Assembly: GCA_032229885.1 (NCBI GenBank)
Contig: JAVYAJ010000282.1
Location: forward strand, 1-8,150
Source of the DNA: Anammoximicrobium sp032229885
Lineage (GTDB): Bacteria; Planctomycetota; Planctomycetia; Pirellulales; Pirellulaceae
DNA length: 8,150 bases
Reading direction: 5' to 3'
Shown here: positions 1-6,480 of the stretch, piece by piece
How the letters are laid out: the number at the start of each line of letters is the position of its first letter
Numbering within the stretch: position 1 is the first letter of the stretch
Program-made: the position numbers and the translations under genes
Notes under the pieces: generated by a model
Databases searched by the model: none
Seen by the model: only the letters and a program-made list of their open reading frames with translations
Told to the model about the DNA's origin: nothing

Positions 1-27
1 AACCCAATCCCGTGCCACTAACCCACA

Positions 28-52
28 AGTGTACTGTACAGACCAGTGTACA
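28..52. repeat. TGTAC repeat cluster, possible operator
   Basis: Three TGTAC words lie close together at 30-34, 35-39 and 47-51. The first two form a perfect inverted repeat with a one-base centre at 30-40. The second and third form a direct repeat with a 7-base spacer, which is a 12-bp period. The same TGTAC-N7-TGTAC arrangement recurs at 2796-2812, on the other side of the cytochrome gene. It could be a regulator binding site for a gene left of the window, but no promoter elements are convincing here, so the role is inferred. Confidence 0.3.
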
Positions 53-179
53 AGATGCGCGGACCGTGCGCGCATGATACGAACTAAGACTCTAAACTCC
101 GTAGTTTCCGGCTTTTTGGCCGCGCCAGGCCTAGGACCGGATCGTGAACCATCTCGCATCGCGCTCGCTCGCAGTCCAA

Positions 180-197
180 CCGGCCCGTCGAGGCCGG
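180..197 (-). terminator. Small hairpin downstream of the cytochrome gene
   Basis: CCGGCC at 180-185 pairs with GGCCGG at 192-197 around a 6-base loop, about 36 bases past the stop codon of the minus-strand cytochrome gene. Its position suits a transcript end. No T tract follows on the minus strand, so it is not a standard intrinsic terminator and may only protect the 3' end or be incidental. Confidence 0.25.
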
Positions 198-232
198 CGA
201 TCACGGCGACTCTCGCGGCTGCTTTTGCTGGG

Positions 233-2455
233 TCATGTCTTGCGGCACACACTCGCCAGGCTTGTCAAGCCGCGCATGGCATACCACATCAGCACGAGGC
301 CGACCACGCTCATCGAGGCAAACGCGAACCACTTGAACGCGGTACGACCGAGGAACGATAGGTTCCATACGTCCAGCTTGAACTTGTCGAATCCGGCCGA
401 TTCGTACATGCGGAACGTCCGCGGCTGTTCGTCCAGCACGGGACTGATCGCCGTCACCGTCGACGCGAAGATCGGGGCGCCCTTTTCATGACAGTCGAAA
501 CAACCGCCCGAGCCAAGCGATTGGCGGGCCGGGCGAACGTTATGACCGAGCTTCCAGGCATACGGCGCGGCCGCTTCGTGTTCGAACTCTTCGAGCTTGC
601 CGTCGGCCACCGCGCGATAGGCCTTTCCGCCCGCCACGTAAATCGGCTCGGCGCCAGGTTGCGAGACGATCTTCTTCAGATCTTCCAGCGCCTTGGCGAA
701 CTTGGTTTGGAACTCGTCCATCGCCTTCTGGTTTTTGCGTTGTTCGAGCTGCGTGCGCTCGTCTTCGGTCAATTCGGATTCCGGCACGCCGCCGCGCTCG
801 GCGCCCAACACGGCTAGTTTCTCGTCCTTTGTCAGTTTGACGTCCAGCAGCGTGTCTCGCAGCGTCTGGCCGCGGCGGACGCGGAGCGTGCTGCGCAACG
901 CCGTCTGGACCGCTTCCGGCGGCAGCGGCGTCACGCGGCCCTCGTGCAGCGACCCCCAGAAGGCTGGCCACATCATTCGATGCGGATACAGCTTGCCGCC
1001 GTCGCGTTGCAGGACGGGTTCAACCAGGCCGGGAGCCAGCTTGTCCGAATAATCGTGCGACGGCAGGCCGAGCCCATGAGCCATGGACGTCAAAATGGCT
1101 GCCGGTTTGTCTTTCAGGGTCGGTCCCGAATGACAGGCCGTGCACGACAGTCTGTCAAGATGCAGCGGCGGCAGGCCTGCGTGTCGGGGCAACGGGGCGC
1201 CTAGCCGGCCAGCGTCCGGGCCGTCCAGGTGGCAGCCGCGGCACGACAGCGACGCGACTGACTGGCCGCTCGGATGCGATTCGCCCTCGAATCCCCGCAC
1301 CGTGTGGTGTTCGAGGTCGTTCCGGTGACAGTCCGTGCAGGTCAAGCCAGCTTTTAGATGTACGTCGTCGTCGCAATCCCAATCCGGCGTTGCATCTTGG
1401 CCGACGTAATACTGCGAGTGACAGGCGTAACACGCATTGTCGGCCGGTCGGCGGATGATATCGAAAAACACTTTCTTCTCGAGGTTCACGCGGCTGGCCT
1501 TGTACGTGGTCGTCGGCAGTTTGTGCCGCGCGTTTTCGTCGGCCTTGGTCGGGTCGAAGTCGTCCGGCAGCGACGAGACCTTGCCTTCGACAAACCCCAC
1601 CGCCGCCGCGGCCGTCGGGGCCCAGGCAAAGTTCTGATTCGCGATCTGCTCGGCCCAAACTTCCATGTCGTATTGATGGTCGTTGCTGTGGCAGGCCAGA
1701 CAATCGATGTCGAGCTGGCCCGACAGACGCCAGCGTCCAGGTTCGGCCGATGCTGTGCCAGCATCCACCGCGGTCGCCTCGGGCTTGGGCGCCGCCGCGT
1801 CAGGCTCGGCCTTGTTGGCGGGCGGGGCCGGGTTTTCAGCGCCGTCAGCGCTCGGCGCTTCCGTGTCCGCAGCCTGTGCGTCGGATCCGCTTGCCTTGCC
1901 GGTGGACAGAACACCCGGCCCGCCGCCGGGAAGCTGATGCCCGAACTTCAACACGAAATCCCATTGCGAGATTCCGAGCTCGCGCGGGTCATAAGTTCCT
2001 GGCCACTTGCGATAGGACAGGGGGAGCTGGGTTCCCGTCCGCGTATCGGTCCAAATCCACGGCTCGCCGGGACGCCCCGGTAATGCCGATTCCTGCAGCG
2101 CGTTGAAGTGGTGCCCGCGGGCCATGGCTTCGGTATCGTGACAGCGCCCGCAGGTCCGGCTGGGCGAATACGGCGGGGCTTTGGGGTCCGTGGGATCGAT
2201 CCGGTGATGGTTCGCATCGTACAGATCGATCCAGTGGACGTACTGACTGCGGCTGTTCGTTTGAGCGAAACGCGTCTCGGCGGCCGACGACGCCGTACCC
2301 AGACAGACGATCGTCACCAGCAACGACGCGCCACAGCCAACCGCGGACCTGCGCCCGCGCCGGCGTCTGCCTGTTGCGGGGCCGCGCGCACTGGACAATC
2401 CCCCGCTGCGCGACGGTTGCGGTCCTGCCGCTCGCCTCAATCCGTACCGAGACAT
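233..2455 (-). CDS. Seven-heme, membrane-anchored c-type cytochrome
   Basis: This 740-residue protein has seven CxxCH heme-binding motifs, at about residues 102 (CGRCH), 252 (CLACH), 342 (CYACH), 373 (CTDCH), 405 (CRGCH), 438 (CTACH) and 652 (CFDCH). An Arg-rich stretch (30-37) precedes a hydrophobic segment (about 38-59) that reads as a signal peptide or signal anchor, and a second hydrophobic helix (about 703-727) lies near the C-terminus. This predicts an electron carrier on the outer face of the inner membrane with a C-terminal anchor. Residues 185-240 are Ala/Pro/Glu-rich and look like a flexible linker between hemes 1 and 2. Residues 535-600 are Glu/Lys-rich, probably helical or coiled coil, before heme 7. 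The start at 2455 is chosen because GGAGG lies five bases upstream on the minus strand; the frame stays open 55 codons further, but that part has no export features and contains leader hairpins. I do not recognise the exact family; redox partner and substrate are unknown. Confidence 0.9.
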   Translation of the reverse strand: MSRYGLRRAAGPQPSRSGGLSSARGPATGRRRRGRRSAVGCGASLLVTIVCLGTASSAAETRFAQTNSRSQYVHWIDLYDANHHRIDPTDPKAPPYSPSRTCGRCHDTEAMARGHHFNALQESALPGRPGEPWIWTDTRTGTQLPLSYRKWPGTYDPRELGISQWDFVLKFGHQLPGGGPGVLSTGKASGSDAQAADTEAPSADGAENPAPPANKAEPDAAAPKPEATAVDAGTASAEPGRWRLSGQLDIDCLACHSNDHQYDMEVWAEQIANQNFAWAPTAAAAVGFVEGKVSSLPDDFDPTKADENARHKLPTTTYKASRVNLEKKVFFDIIRRPADNACYACHSQYYVGQDATPDWDCDDDVHLKAGLTCTDCHRNDLEHHTVRGFEGESHPSGQSVASLSCRGCHLDGPDAGRLGAPLPRHAGLPPLHLDRLSCTACHSGPTLKDKPAAILTSMAHGLGLPSHDYSDKLAPGLVEPVLQRDGGKLYPHRMMWPAFWGSLHEGRVTPLPPEAVQTALRSTLRVRRGQTLRDTLLDVKLTKDEKLAVLGAERGGVPESELTEDERTQLEQRKNQKAMDEFQTKFAKALEDLKKIVSQPGAEPIYVAGGKAYRAVADGKLEEFEHEAAAPYAWKLGHNVRPARQSLGSGGCFDCHEKGAPIFASTVTAISPVLDEQPRTFRMYESAGFDKFKLDVWNLSFLGRTAFKWFAFASMSVVGLVLMWYAMRGLTSLASVCRKT

Positions 2456-2460
2456 GAAGC

Positions 2461-2465
2461 CCTCC
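2461..2465 (-). promoter_or_regulatory. Strong Shine-Dalgarno site of the cytochrome gene
   Basis: On the minus strand GGAGG precedes the ATG at 2455 by five bases (GGAGGGCTTC then ATG). It decides the start against the in-frame upstream start at 2620 and makes the preceding hairpin region an untranslated leader. Confidence 0.75.
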
Positions 2466-2485
2466 AAAGTCAAAAACAGCGTGGA

Positions 2486-2572
2486 CCCGCTGGCCAAGCG
2501 GGCGACCTGCGGTTGTGTTCTGCGGCAGGATGCCGCAGCCACTAAGGCCCGCCGTTCGAGCGGGCGACCTGC
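2486..2572 (-). repeat. Duplicated hairpin unit in the cytochrome 5' leader
   Basis: Read on the plus strand, AGCGGGCGACCTGC occurs at 2497-2510 and again at 2559-2572. In both copies the GCGGG is the right arm of a hairpin: CCCGCT/AGCGGG around a 5-base loop at 2486-2502, and CCCGC/GCGGG around a 7-base loop at 2548-2564. Between them lies a third hairpin, CTGCGGCA/TGCCGCAG with a 3-base loop, at 2520-2538. All three fall 30-120 bases upstream of the cytochrome start, so the mRNA leader should be strongly structured. It may be a cis-regulatory RNA or a dispersed genomic repeat; the sequence alone cannot decide. Confidence 0.5.
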
Positions 2573-2795
2573 CACAGTCATCCCCGCGGTCCAATTGGCG
2601 GTCGTCGCCGGGTCGATCAATGTGAGGCACAGTTTAAGACATATCCAGACGATTGTCTTCCGGTGGAGCGAGAAAAATCTGGCGCTTTTTCTGCGGGGTG
2701 ATTCATGAGGTCAAAGAGCGGCGCTCCGCCGTTGGCTGGTGATTCTGTTCGCACGGCAGGTTGATGTTGACTTCGCACACTTCGAAATAGCGTTC

Positions 2796-2812
2796 TGTAC
2801 GGCAGACTGTAC
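2796..2812. promoter_or_regulatory. TGTAC-N7-TGTAC direct repeat, possible operator
   Basis: TGTAC at 2796-2800 and 2808-2812 are separated by seven bases, giving a 12-bp period. The pair lies between divergent genes, about 340 bases from the cytochrome start and about 315 from the amidotransferase start. Direct repeats with a period near 11-12 bp are known for PhoB/OmpR-family response regulators; linking this site to such a regulator is inference, and no regulator gene is in the window. Confidence 0.3.
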
Positions 2813-3128
2813 TTCGCCTTCGTCGTACGAAAGCTGACGTTCGTGCGTGCATTCTTCATCGCGCTTGGTATATCATGAGCGCACTCGAACTCGAGAGGTC
2901 GCCGGCGCGGACGACGCCTCGCGAAAGCGTCGCGCGACGCCCATCTGCGACGAACGCGAATCGAATCTTGCACGGCCAGCCAACGCGCCCCGCAAGGCGA
3001 GATAGAATAGGGCGACCGGCGCGGCGTTGCGTCGCTGTCGGCCATTGTAAACGCATTGTGACCGCACATCTGGCCGACGCCCGATCCGAGCCGTCAGAGA
3101 ACGCCCCCGTTTCAGAAAGGGACCTGTG

Positions 3129-3965
3129 ATGATGCAGCGATTGCTCCGTATGGTTTGTGCCGGAATGTTGATCAGCCTGCTGTGGGTCAACGCCGTCTGG
3201 GCCGCCGAGTCCGACGCCTGGCGAGCCGTGTTTGCGACGTCCGAACAGTTGGCCGCGATCAACGAGCCGTTTGTGTGCATCCTGACCATCCAGCATCCGG
3301 ACTCCATCCGCACATTATTGGCCGACAAACCGAGCGCCCAGTTCGCGGGCGAGAACGTCCGCCGACAAGTCCGGCAGATCACGGGGCTGCGCTGCGAGAT
3401 CGTGCATTTCGTCGAAGTCAGCGGCGCGGACCTGGATCGCGACCAGATCAAAGCCATCTTGATCACCGGGCGGTCGAAACTCGTCAGCCAGGAGGCCGAT
3501 GCCCGGTTTTATCCGCTGATCCGCAGTACACGGATTCCGATCTTTGGTTTCTGCGGCGGGATGCAACTGATCGGCGGAGCCTACGACGTTCCCATCGCGC
3601 CGTTGCGCAAATTGGGCGAGGGCGAGGCGGATCCCAATCCCGGCTATCATCCCGGGCAATTCAAGGAATGGGGCTTCCTGCCCGTTCAGATCGTCCGCCG
3701 CGACCCGCTGTTCGAAAGCCTGCCCGACGAGATCGTCGTCCGCGAGGCCCACGCATTTCAAGTGCCGCGCGTCCCCGACGAATTCTTGCTGCTGGCATCG
3801 ACCGCCGAGTGCCAAGTCGAAGCGTTCAAACACCGGGATCGGATGGTGTACGGCACTCAGTTTCATCCCGAGGTGAACAACAGCGAGCATCCGCACGGCC
3901 GCGTGATCCTCGAGAACTTTTTCCGCTTGATCGGTCTGGCCCAAACGCCGGCCGACACGAAATAG
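3129..3965 (+). CDS. Exported class I glutamine amidotransferase-like protein
   Basis: This 278-residue protein has the GATase1 fold signature. The nucleophile elbow FGFCGGMQ places the catalytic Cys at about residue 142, and the QFHPE motif gives the His/Glu pair at about 246 and 248, so the triad appears complete. In this family the triad releases ammonia from glutamine or hydrolyses gamma-glutamyl bonds. No synthetase or acceptor domain is attached, so the substrate is unknown. The unusual feature is an N-terminal signal peptide: a basic start, a hydrophobic core through about residue 20, and a likely cleavage site in NAVWAA near residues 22-27. This predicts action outside the cytoplasm, where a gamma-glutamyl hydrolase or non-enzymatic role may fit better than ammonia transfer. 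Three start codons follow one another (GTG 3126, ATG 3129, ATG 3132); AAGGGA ends six bases before 3129, which favours that one. It is transcribed away from the cytochrome gene and stands alone. Confidence 0.85.
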   Translation: MMQRLLRMVCAGMLISLLWVNAVWAAESDAWRAVFATSEQLAAINEPFVCILTIQHPDSIRTLLADKPSAQFAGENVRRQVRQITGLRCEIVHFVEVSGADLDRDQIKAILITGRSKLVSQEADARFYPLIRSTRIPIFGFCGGMQLIGGAYDVPIAPLRKLGEGEADPNPGYHPGQFKEWGFLPVQIVRRDPLFESLPDEIVVREAHAFQVPRVPDEFLLLASTAECQVEAFKHRDRMVYGTQFHPEVNNSEHPHGRVILENFFRLIGLAQTPADTK

Positions 3966-4287
3966 ACGCGCTTCTGCCCACCGGCGCCATGTGTGGCGGT
4001 CGGCCCACGGGCCAGCCGACGGCACACGCCGTATGCCGTAGCGAGCGTGGCGGTGTTGCGCGGATCGCGTTCCAAACGCGTGCGCGCACGTTGGAACCGC
4101 GGATAATGCAGATTATACGGATTGAGACCGCGCATCGGCCCGTTTTCTTCATCCGTGCGTTCGGTGTGAACCGTGATCGTCCCCGCCGTGTTTTGCTCTT
4201 GTTCGCCCGCGAGCTACCGGCGCGTCGCCGTGGGGACAGCAAGCGGGCTGATCAAACGGTCGTCAACTGAAAACGGAACGGAACGTC
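3966..4287. other. Intergenic region with stacked hairpins
   Basis: The 322 bases between the amidotransferase and the TIM-barrel gene hold no credible gene. They contain a GTCGGC/GCCGAC hairpin at 3999-4020, a larger one at 4069-4097 (GTTCCAA/TTGGAAC with an inner CGTGC/GCACG) and a small ATAAT/ATTAT hairpin at 4103-4116. None is followed by a T tract, so an intrinsic terminator is not proven, but the spacing and structures suggest that the flanking genes are separate transcription units. Confidence 0.5.
4091..4119 (+). promoter_or_regulatory. Candidate promoter of the TIM-barrel gene
   Basis: TTGGAA (4091-4096) and TATACG (4114-4119) are spaced by 17 bases and each match four of six sigma-70 consensus bases. 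The pair lies about 170 bases before the ATG at 4288. It overlaps two hairpins (4069-4097 and 4103-4116), so the match could be incidental. Planctomycete promoters are poorly defined, hence the low confidence. Confidence 0.25.
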
Positions 4288-5130
4288 ATGGCGTTGTATG
4301 CACGCATCGAGATTCTGGACAGACTGCGCGCCAAGGTTGCCGCCGGCGCGCCGATCGTCGGCGGCGGGGCTGGCACGGGGATCACCGCCAAGTTGGCCGA
4401 GACGGGCGGGATCGATCTGTTGGTGATCTACAACTCGGGTCGTTTCCGAATGGCCGGACGCGGTTCGCTGGCCGGGCTGCTGCCCTATGGCGACGCCAAC
4501 GCGATCGTGATGGAGATGGCTCGCGAGATCATCCCCGTGGTCGATCATACGCCGGTCTTGGCAGGCGTCTGCGGCACGGATCCGTTCCGCCTGATGAAGC
4601 TGTTTCTGCGAGACATCGACGCGGCCGGCTTTTCCGGTGTCCAGAACTTCCCCACCGTCGGCCTGTTCGACGGCAAGCTGCGGCAGAATCTGGAAGAGAC
4701 CGGGATGGGGTTCGGGCTCGAGGTGGACATGATCCGCGCGGCCCGCGAGTTGAACCTGCTGACCACGCCGTACTGCTTCAACCCCGACGAGGCCGCCGCG
4801 ATGGCCGCCGCCGGGGCAGACATTCTGATCCCTCATCTGGGCTTGACGACCAAGGGCTCGATCGGCGCCGAGACGGCGTTGACCTTGGAGGAATCGGCCC
4901 GACTGGTCCAAGCGATGCACGACGCCGCCAAGCGAATCAACCGCGATGTCTTGGTGCTGTGTCACGGTGGACCGATCGCGGAACCGGCCGATGCCCAGTA
5001 TATCCTGGACCATACCGAGGGCGTGGTCGGGTTCTACGGCGCCAGCAGCATCGAGCGCCTGCCCGTCGAGCCGGCCATCGCGGGTCGTGTCCGAGAGTTC
5101 ACCCAGTTGCGGCTCGAGCCACCTTGCTGA
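4288..5130 (+). CDS. Phosphoenolpyruvate hydrolase-family TIM-barrel protein
   Basis: This 280-residue protein matches in layout the TIM-barrel family annotated as phosphoenolpyruvate hydrolase-like (related to the barrel domain found with Tm-1-like proteins). Recognisable segments are the Gly-rich strand-1 turn VGGGAGTGITAK (24-35), LLVIYNSGRFRMAGRGS (44-60), LAGVCGTDPF (91-100), GVQNFPTVGLFDG (117-129), TTPYCFNPDEA (159-169), ILIPHLGLTTKG (179-190), LCHGGPIAEP (224-233) and GFYGASSIERLPVE (248-261). They are regularly spaced, as expected for a beta/alpha barrel, and the length is typical. It has no signal peptide, so it is cytoplasmic. The true substrate of most members is uncertain; the hydrolase name is inherited. 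The ribosome site is weak (GGAACGGAACG before ATG), but the conserved domain begins soon after this start. In many genomes the family sits beside a Tm-1-like (UPF0261) ATP-binding gene; none is seen here, and an IS scar follows directly. Confidence 0.88.
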   Translation: MALYARIEILDRLRAKVAAGAPIVGGGAGTGITAKLAETGGIDLLVIYNSGRFRMAGRGSLAGLLPYGDANAIVMEMAREIIPVVDHTPVLAGVCGTDPFRLMKLFLRDIDAAGFSGVQNFPTVGLFDGKLRQNLEETGMGFGLEVDMIRAARELNLLTTPYCFNPDEAAAMAAAGADILIPHLGLTTKGSIGAETALTLEESARLVQAMHDAAKRINRDVLVLCHGGPIAEPADAQYILDHTEGVVGFYGASSIERLPVEPAIAGRVREFTQLRLEPPC

Positions 5131-5139
5131 TCGCCACGG

Positions 5140-5438
5140 AACGTGCGAGGAGCGCTTGGCCCAATAGCCGACCGAAACAGAGACCAGCTCGTGCGTCGCG
5201 ACAACGAAACACGAGTGCTTTGTCACGCACCAGACGACCAGCCCGTCGTGGTTCCAGCACGACAGCTTGACTCGATCGCGGGGCCCAGCGAGGAACAGCG
5301 ATAGGTCTCGCGTCCAGCGGCTCGCGACCGAACTCGCTGCGCACCGGTCCGCACAGCCCATCGAAACGGTTCCGCGGATTGGTGGACCGCGAGTGGACAC
5401 TGGACGAAAATCGCCACGCTTGTCGGCAAGTTCAGCAT
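5140..5438 (-). pseudogene. tnpB: Broken IS66 accessory protein TnpB (IS66 Orf2-like)
   Basis: Joining three reading frames restores a TnpB-like protein. The start MLNLPTSVAIFVQ begins at 5438. After a shift near 5390, NRFDGLCGPVRSEFGREPLD covers about 5371-5312 and matches the family's SFDGL..LVRSEFGRDPL block. After a second shift near 5310, RDLSLFLAGPRDRVKLSCW, then NHDGLVVW, covers about 5310-5230 and matches the LFLFLNRRRDRVKLL.WDRDG core. The tail to about 5146 is weaker. The span would encode about 100 residues against a usual 110-120. At least two frameshifts make it non-functional. TnpB is a small accessory protein needed for IS66 transposition in known elements. The family match is from memory of conserved blocks, not a search. 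Confidence 0.82.
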
Positions 5439-5680
5439 GATGCACCTGTACTCGACCAACGCGCATCCGGCTGGACGGTCTCGTCAAGCGCGGCCCGACC
5501 CGGGGCCGCGCTCTCGAGAGGGATCCGCAACCGCGTCCCGCCCGGCGGTTCGACCGGCAGCGAACTGGGCCCACACACGCTGGCCGGCGCAAAGGCTGCG
5601 AACCCGGAATTGCCGGGTGAACCCCATCATGTTGCCCCGCAGCCAACTCTTTCCGCCCGGGATAGAACGAAGTGACCGGC
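5432..5680 (-). pseudogene. tnpA: 3' remnant of IS66 TnpA
   Basis: Directly upstream of tnpB on the minus strand are pieces typical of the IS66 TnpA protein. PVTSFYPGRKELAAG (about 5676-5632) resembles the end of its helix-turn-helix region, where a Trp normally stands in place of the Gly after SFYP. In another frame, VEPPGGTRLRIPLES (about 5560-5510) resembles the C-terminal beta region, and this frame ends in GASC and a TGA at 5432-5434. That TGA overlaps the tnpB ATG by seven bases (ATGCTGA), the kind of coupling expected between tnpA and tnpB. The N-terminal half of the helix-turn-helix is not visible upstream, so the copy is 5'-truncated as well as frameshifted. Confidence 0.6.
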
Positions 5681-5689
5681 CCCCTCTAT

Positions 5690-6476
5690 AAGTACAGGTA
5701 TTTCGTGCACTTTCAGAAGTGGACGGCACGGTTAAACTGAGGCAAAATCGGATTCGACATCGCGGGGCGTCGTACTCGACGCGGCGCAAGTTTCTGTTTG
5801 ACAGACGAGTTGAAAGAGCTCATACTAGCCGGTGTCCAATTCTTACTTTTGGGTATCCGCGCGCCAGCGTGTGGGATTCCTGGCGTCTGGCGGTCGCGAT
5901 TACGCCAACATCTGGCCTTGATGACTAATGCATTGTCCACTCATAAGTTTAGGGGCGCCGCACGCGCCATAGCACGGAATCCCCGCGGCCTGACAATCGG
6001 GGCTAGCCCCAGTATTTAGACTTGACGACGCACTAGACTTACATGGCCATTTCGGCCGGACACTTTCCGAGACGTCTCGATGGGCTACCCAAGATTTGTC
6101 CCACGGTCGAGATAACTGGCAAGCGTCCTGCCTTTCTGGAAAAAGCGAACAAGAGTTTCGAAGAAATTGAGAGATTCTGGCTCGGACGAGTACATAATTT
6201 CGATTTTCGGCATTCGTCTGATCGCGTTGGATTGATTTGCTTGATTGGCGGGACTGCCTATCTGCGCGCATTTTGGCGATGGCCCGATGCCAAGGCCAAA
6301 TATTCGGGTAACTGCGATTATAAGCCCGCGATATCCCCCATTTTGAAAAATGTGATAGCCCACAAATTACGATTGGACAACGCGCTAGAAGGGCGATCGA
6401 TGGCCGACGTCCGAGATGGGACGCCCGCTGGTGATCGATTCTGTGTAGTTATTAGTGATGGGAATGAGGTTGACCG
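5690..6476. other. Mostly unexplained AT-richer region
   Basis: Beyond the IS remnant there is almost 800 bp with a lower GC content than the other genes. Short open frames exist, for example a TTG-started plus-strand frame at 5798-6019 that opens MTDELKELILAGVQFLLLGI, but it lacks a ribosome site and soon turns into low-quality sequence. Palindromes occur at 5952-5966 (GGCGC/GCGCC) and 5999-6010 (GGGGCTAGCCCC), the latter competing with CCCCG at 5981-5985. I see no tRNA or CRISPR. The promoter of the large gene starting at 6477 probably lies here, but I cannot place it. Confidence 0.45.
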
Positions 6477-6480
6477 ATGA
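6043..6480 (+). CDS. Doubtful small hypothetical protein
   Basis: This frame encodes 145 residues with one hydrophobic stretch (VGLICLIGGTAYLRAFW, about residues 62-78) and no domain I recognise. In favour, its TGA overlaps the next gene's ATG in a classic ATGA junction. Against it, no ribosome site precedes the ATG, codon third positions are only about half G/C by eye where the neighbouring genes are strongly biased, and the composition looks random in places. It may be leader sequence of the large downstream gene or a decayed gene. Confidence 0.2.
   Translation: MAISAGHFPRRLDGLPKICPTVEITGKRPAFLEKANKSFEEIERFWLGRVHNFDFRHSSDRVGLICLIGGTAYLRAFWRWPDAKAKYSGNCDYKPAISPILKNVIAHKLRLDNALEGRSMADVRDGTPAGDRFCVVISDGNEVDR
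6466..6476 (+). promoter_or_regulatory. Ribosome binding site of the large surface protein
   Basis: GAGG at 6466-6469 lies seven bases before ATG 6477 and ten before ATG 6480, which favours the first of the two adjacent start codons. Confidence 0.5.

Larger units (their letters stand above)
2456..3128. other. Divergent intergenic region
   Basis: This 670-bp gap separates the minus-strand cytochrome from the plus-strand amidotransferase and should contain both promoters. Its left third holds the structured leader. The middle (about 2640-2880) is less GC-rich than the flanking genes and contains the TGTAC direct repeat, a CGGCG/CGCCG hairpin at 2719-2731 and a TTCGT/ACGAA hairpin at 2819-2831. 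Frames are open in places on both strands, but none has a convincing ribosome site, motif or codon pattern, so I call no gene. No -35/-10 pair is strong enough to name. Confidence 0.55.
5140..5680 (-). mobile_element. Decayed IS66-family insertion sequence fragment
   Basis: On the minus strand the 3' part of tnpA is followed by a frameshifted tnpB, the gene order of IS66 elements. The large transposase gene tnpC, which should follow tnpB, is absent: the intact TIM-barrel gene occupies that position on the other strand. No terminal inverted repeats or target duplication can be recognised. It is an old, non-mobile remnant ending about 10 bp behind the stop codon of the TIM-barrel gene. Confidence 0.75.

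Noticed and set aside
1358..2083. 241-residue plus-strand open frame inside the cytochrome gene
   Set aside because: It is antisense to a gene with seven heme motifs and has the Arg/Gly/Val-rich look of a GC-rich shadow frame.
2456..2620. 55-residue N-terminal extension of the cytochrome
   Set aside because: It is in frame, but a strong GGAGG site sits before the 2455 ATG, the export signal begins after it, and the extension is made of hairpin repeats.
2617..3069. 150-residue minus-strand frame containing PYRTLFRS, which recalls adapter-derived TLFPYTTLFRS
   Set aside because: The DNA does not match the Illumina adapter sequence, and the frame lacks gene-like features. The resemblance is coincidental.
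4252..5646. 464-residue open frame on the minus strand
   Set aside because: It runs antisense through the TIM-barrel gene, which has clear family motifs, and through frameshifted IS66 pieces. Only its part near 5310-5140 is meaningful, as a TnpB fragment.
5798..6019. TTG-started frame opening MTDELKELILAGVQFLLLGI
   Set aside because: The opening looks protein-like, but there is no ribosome site, no family match I know, and the remainder is not credible. It could be a degraded fragment, which I cannot show.
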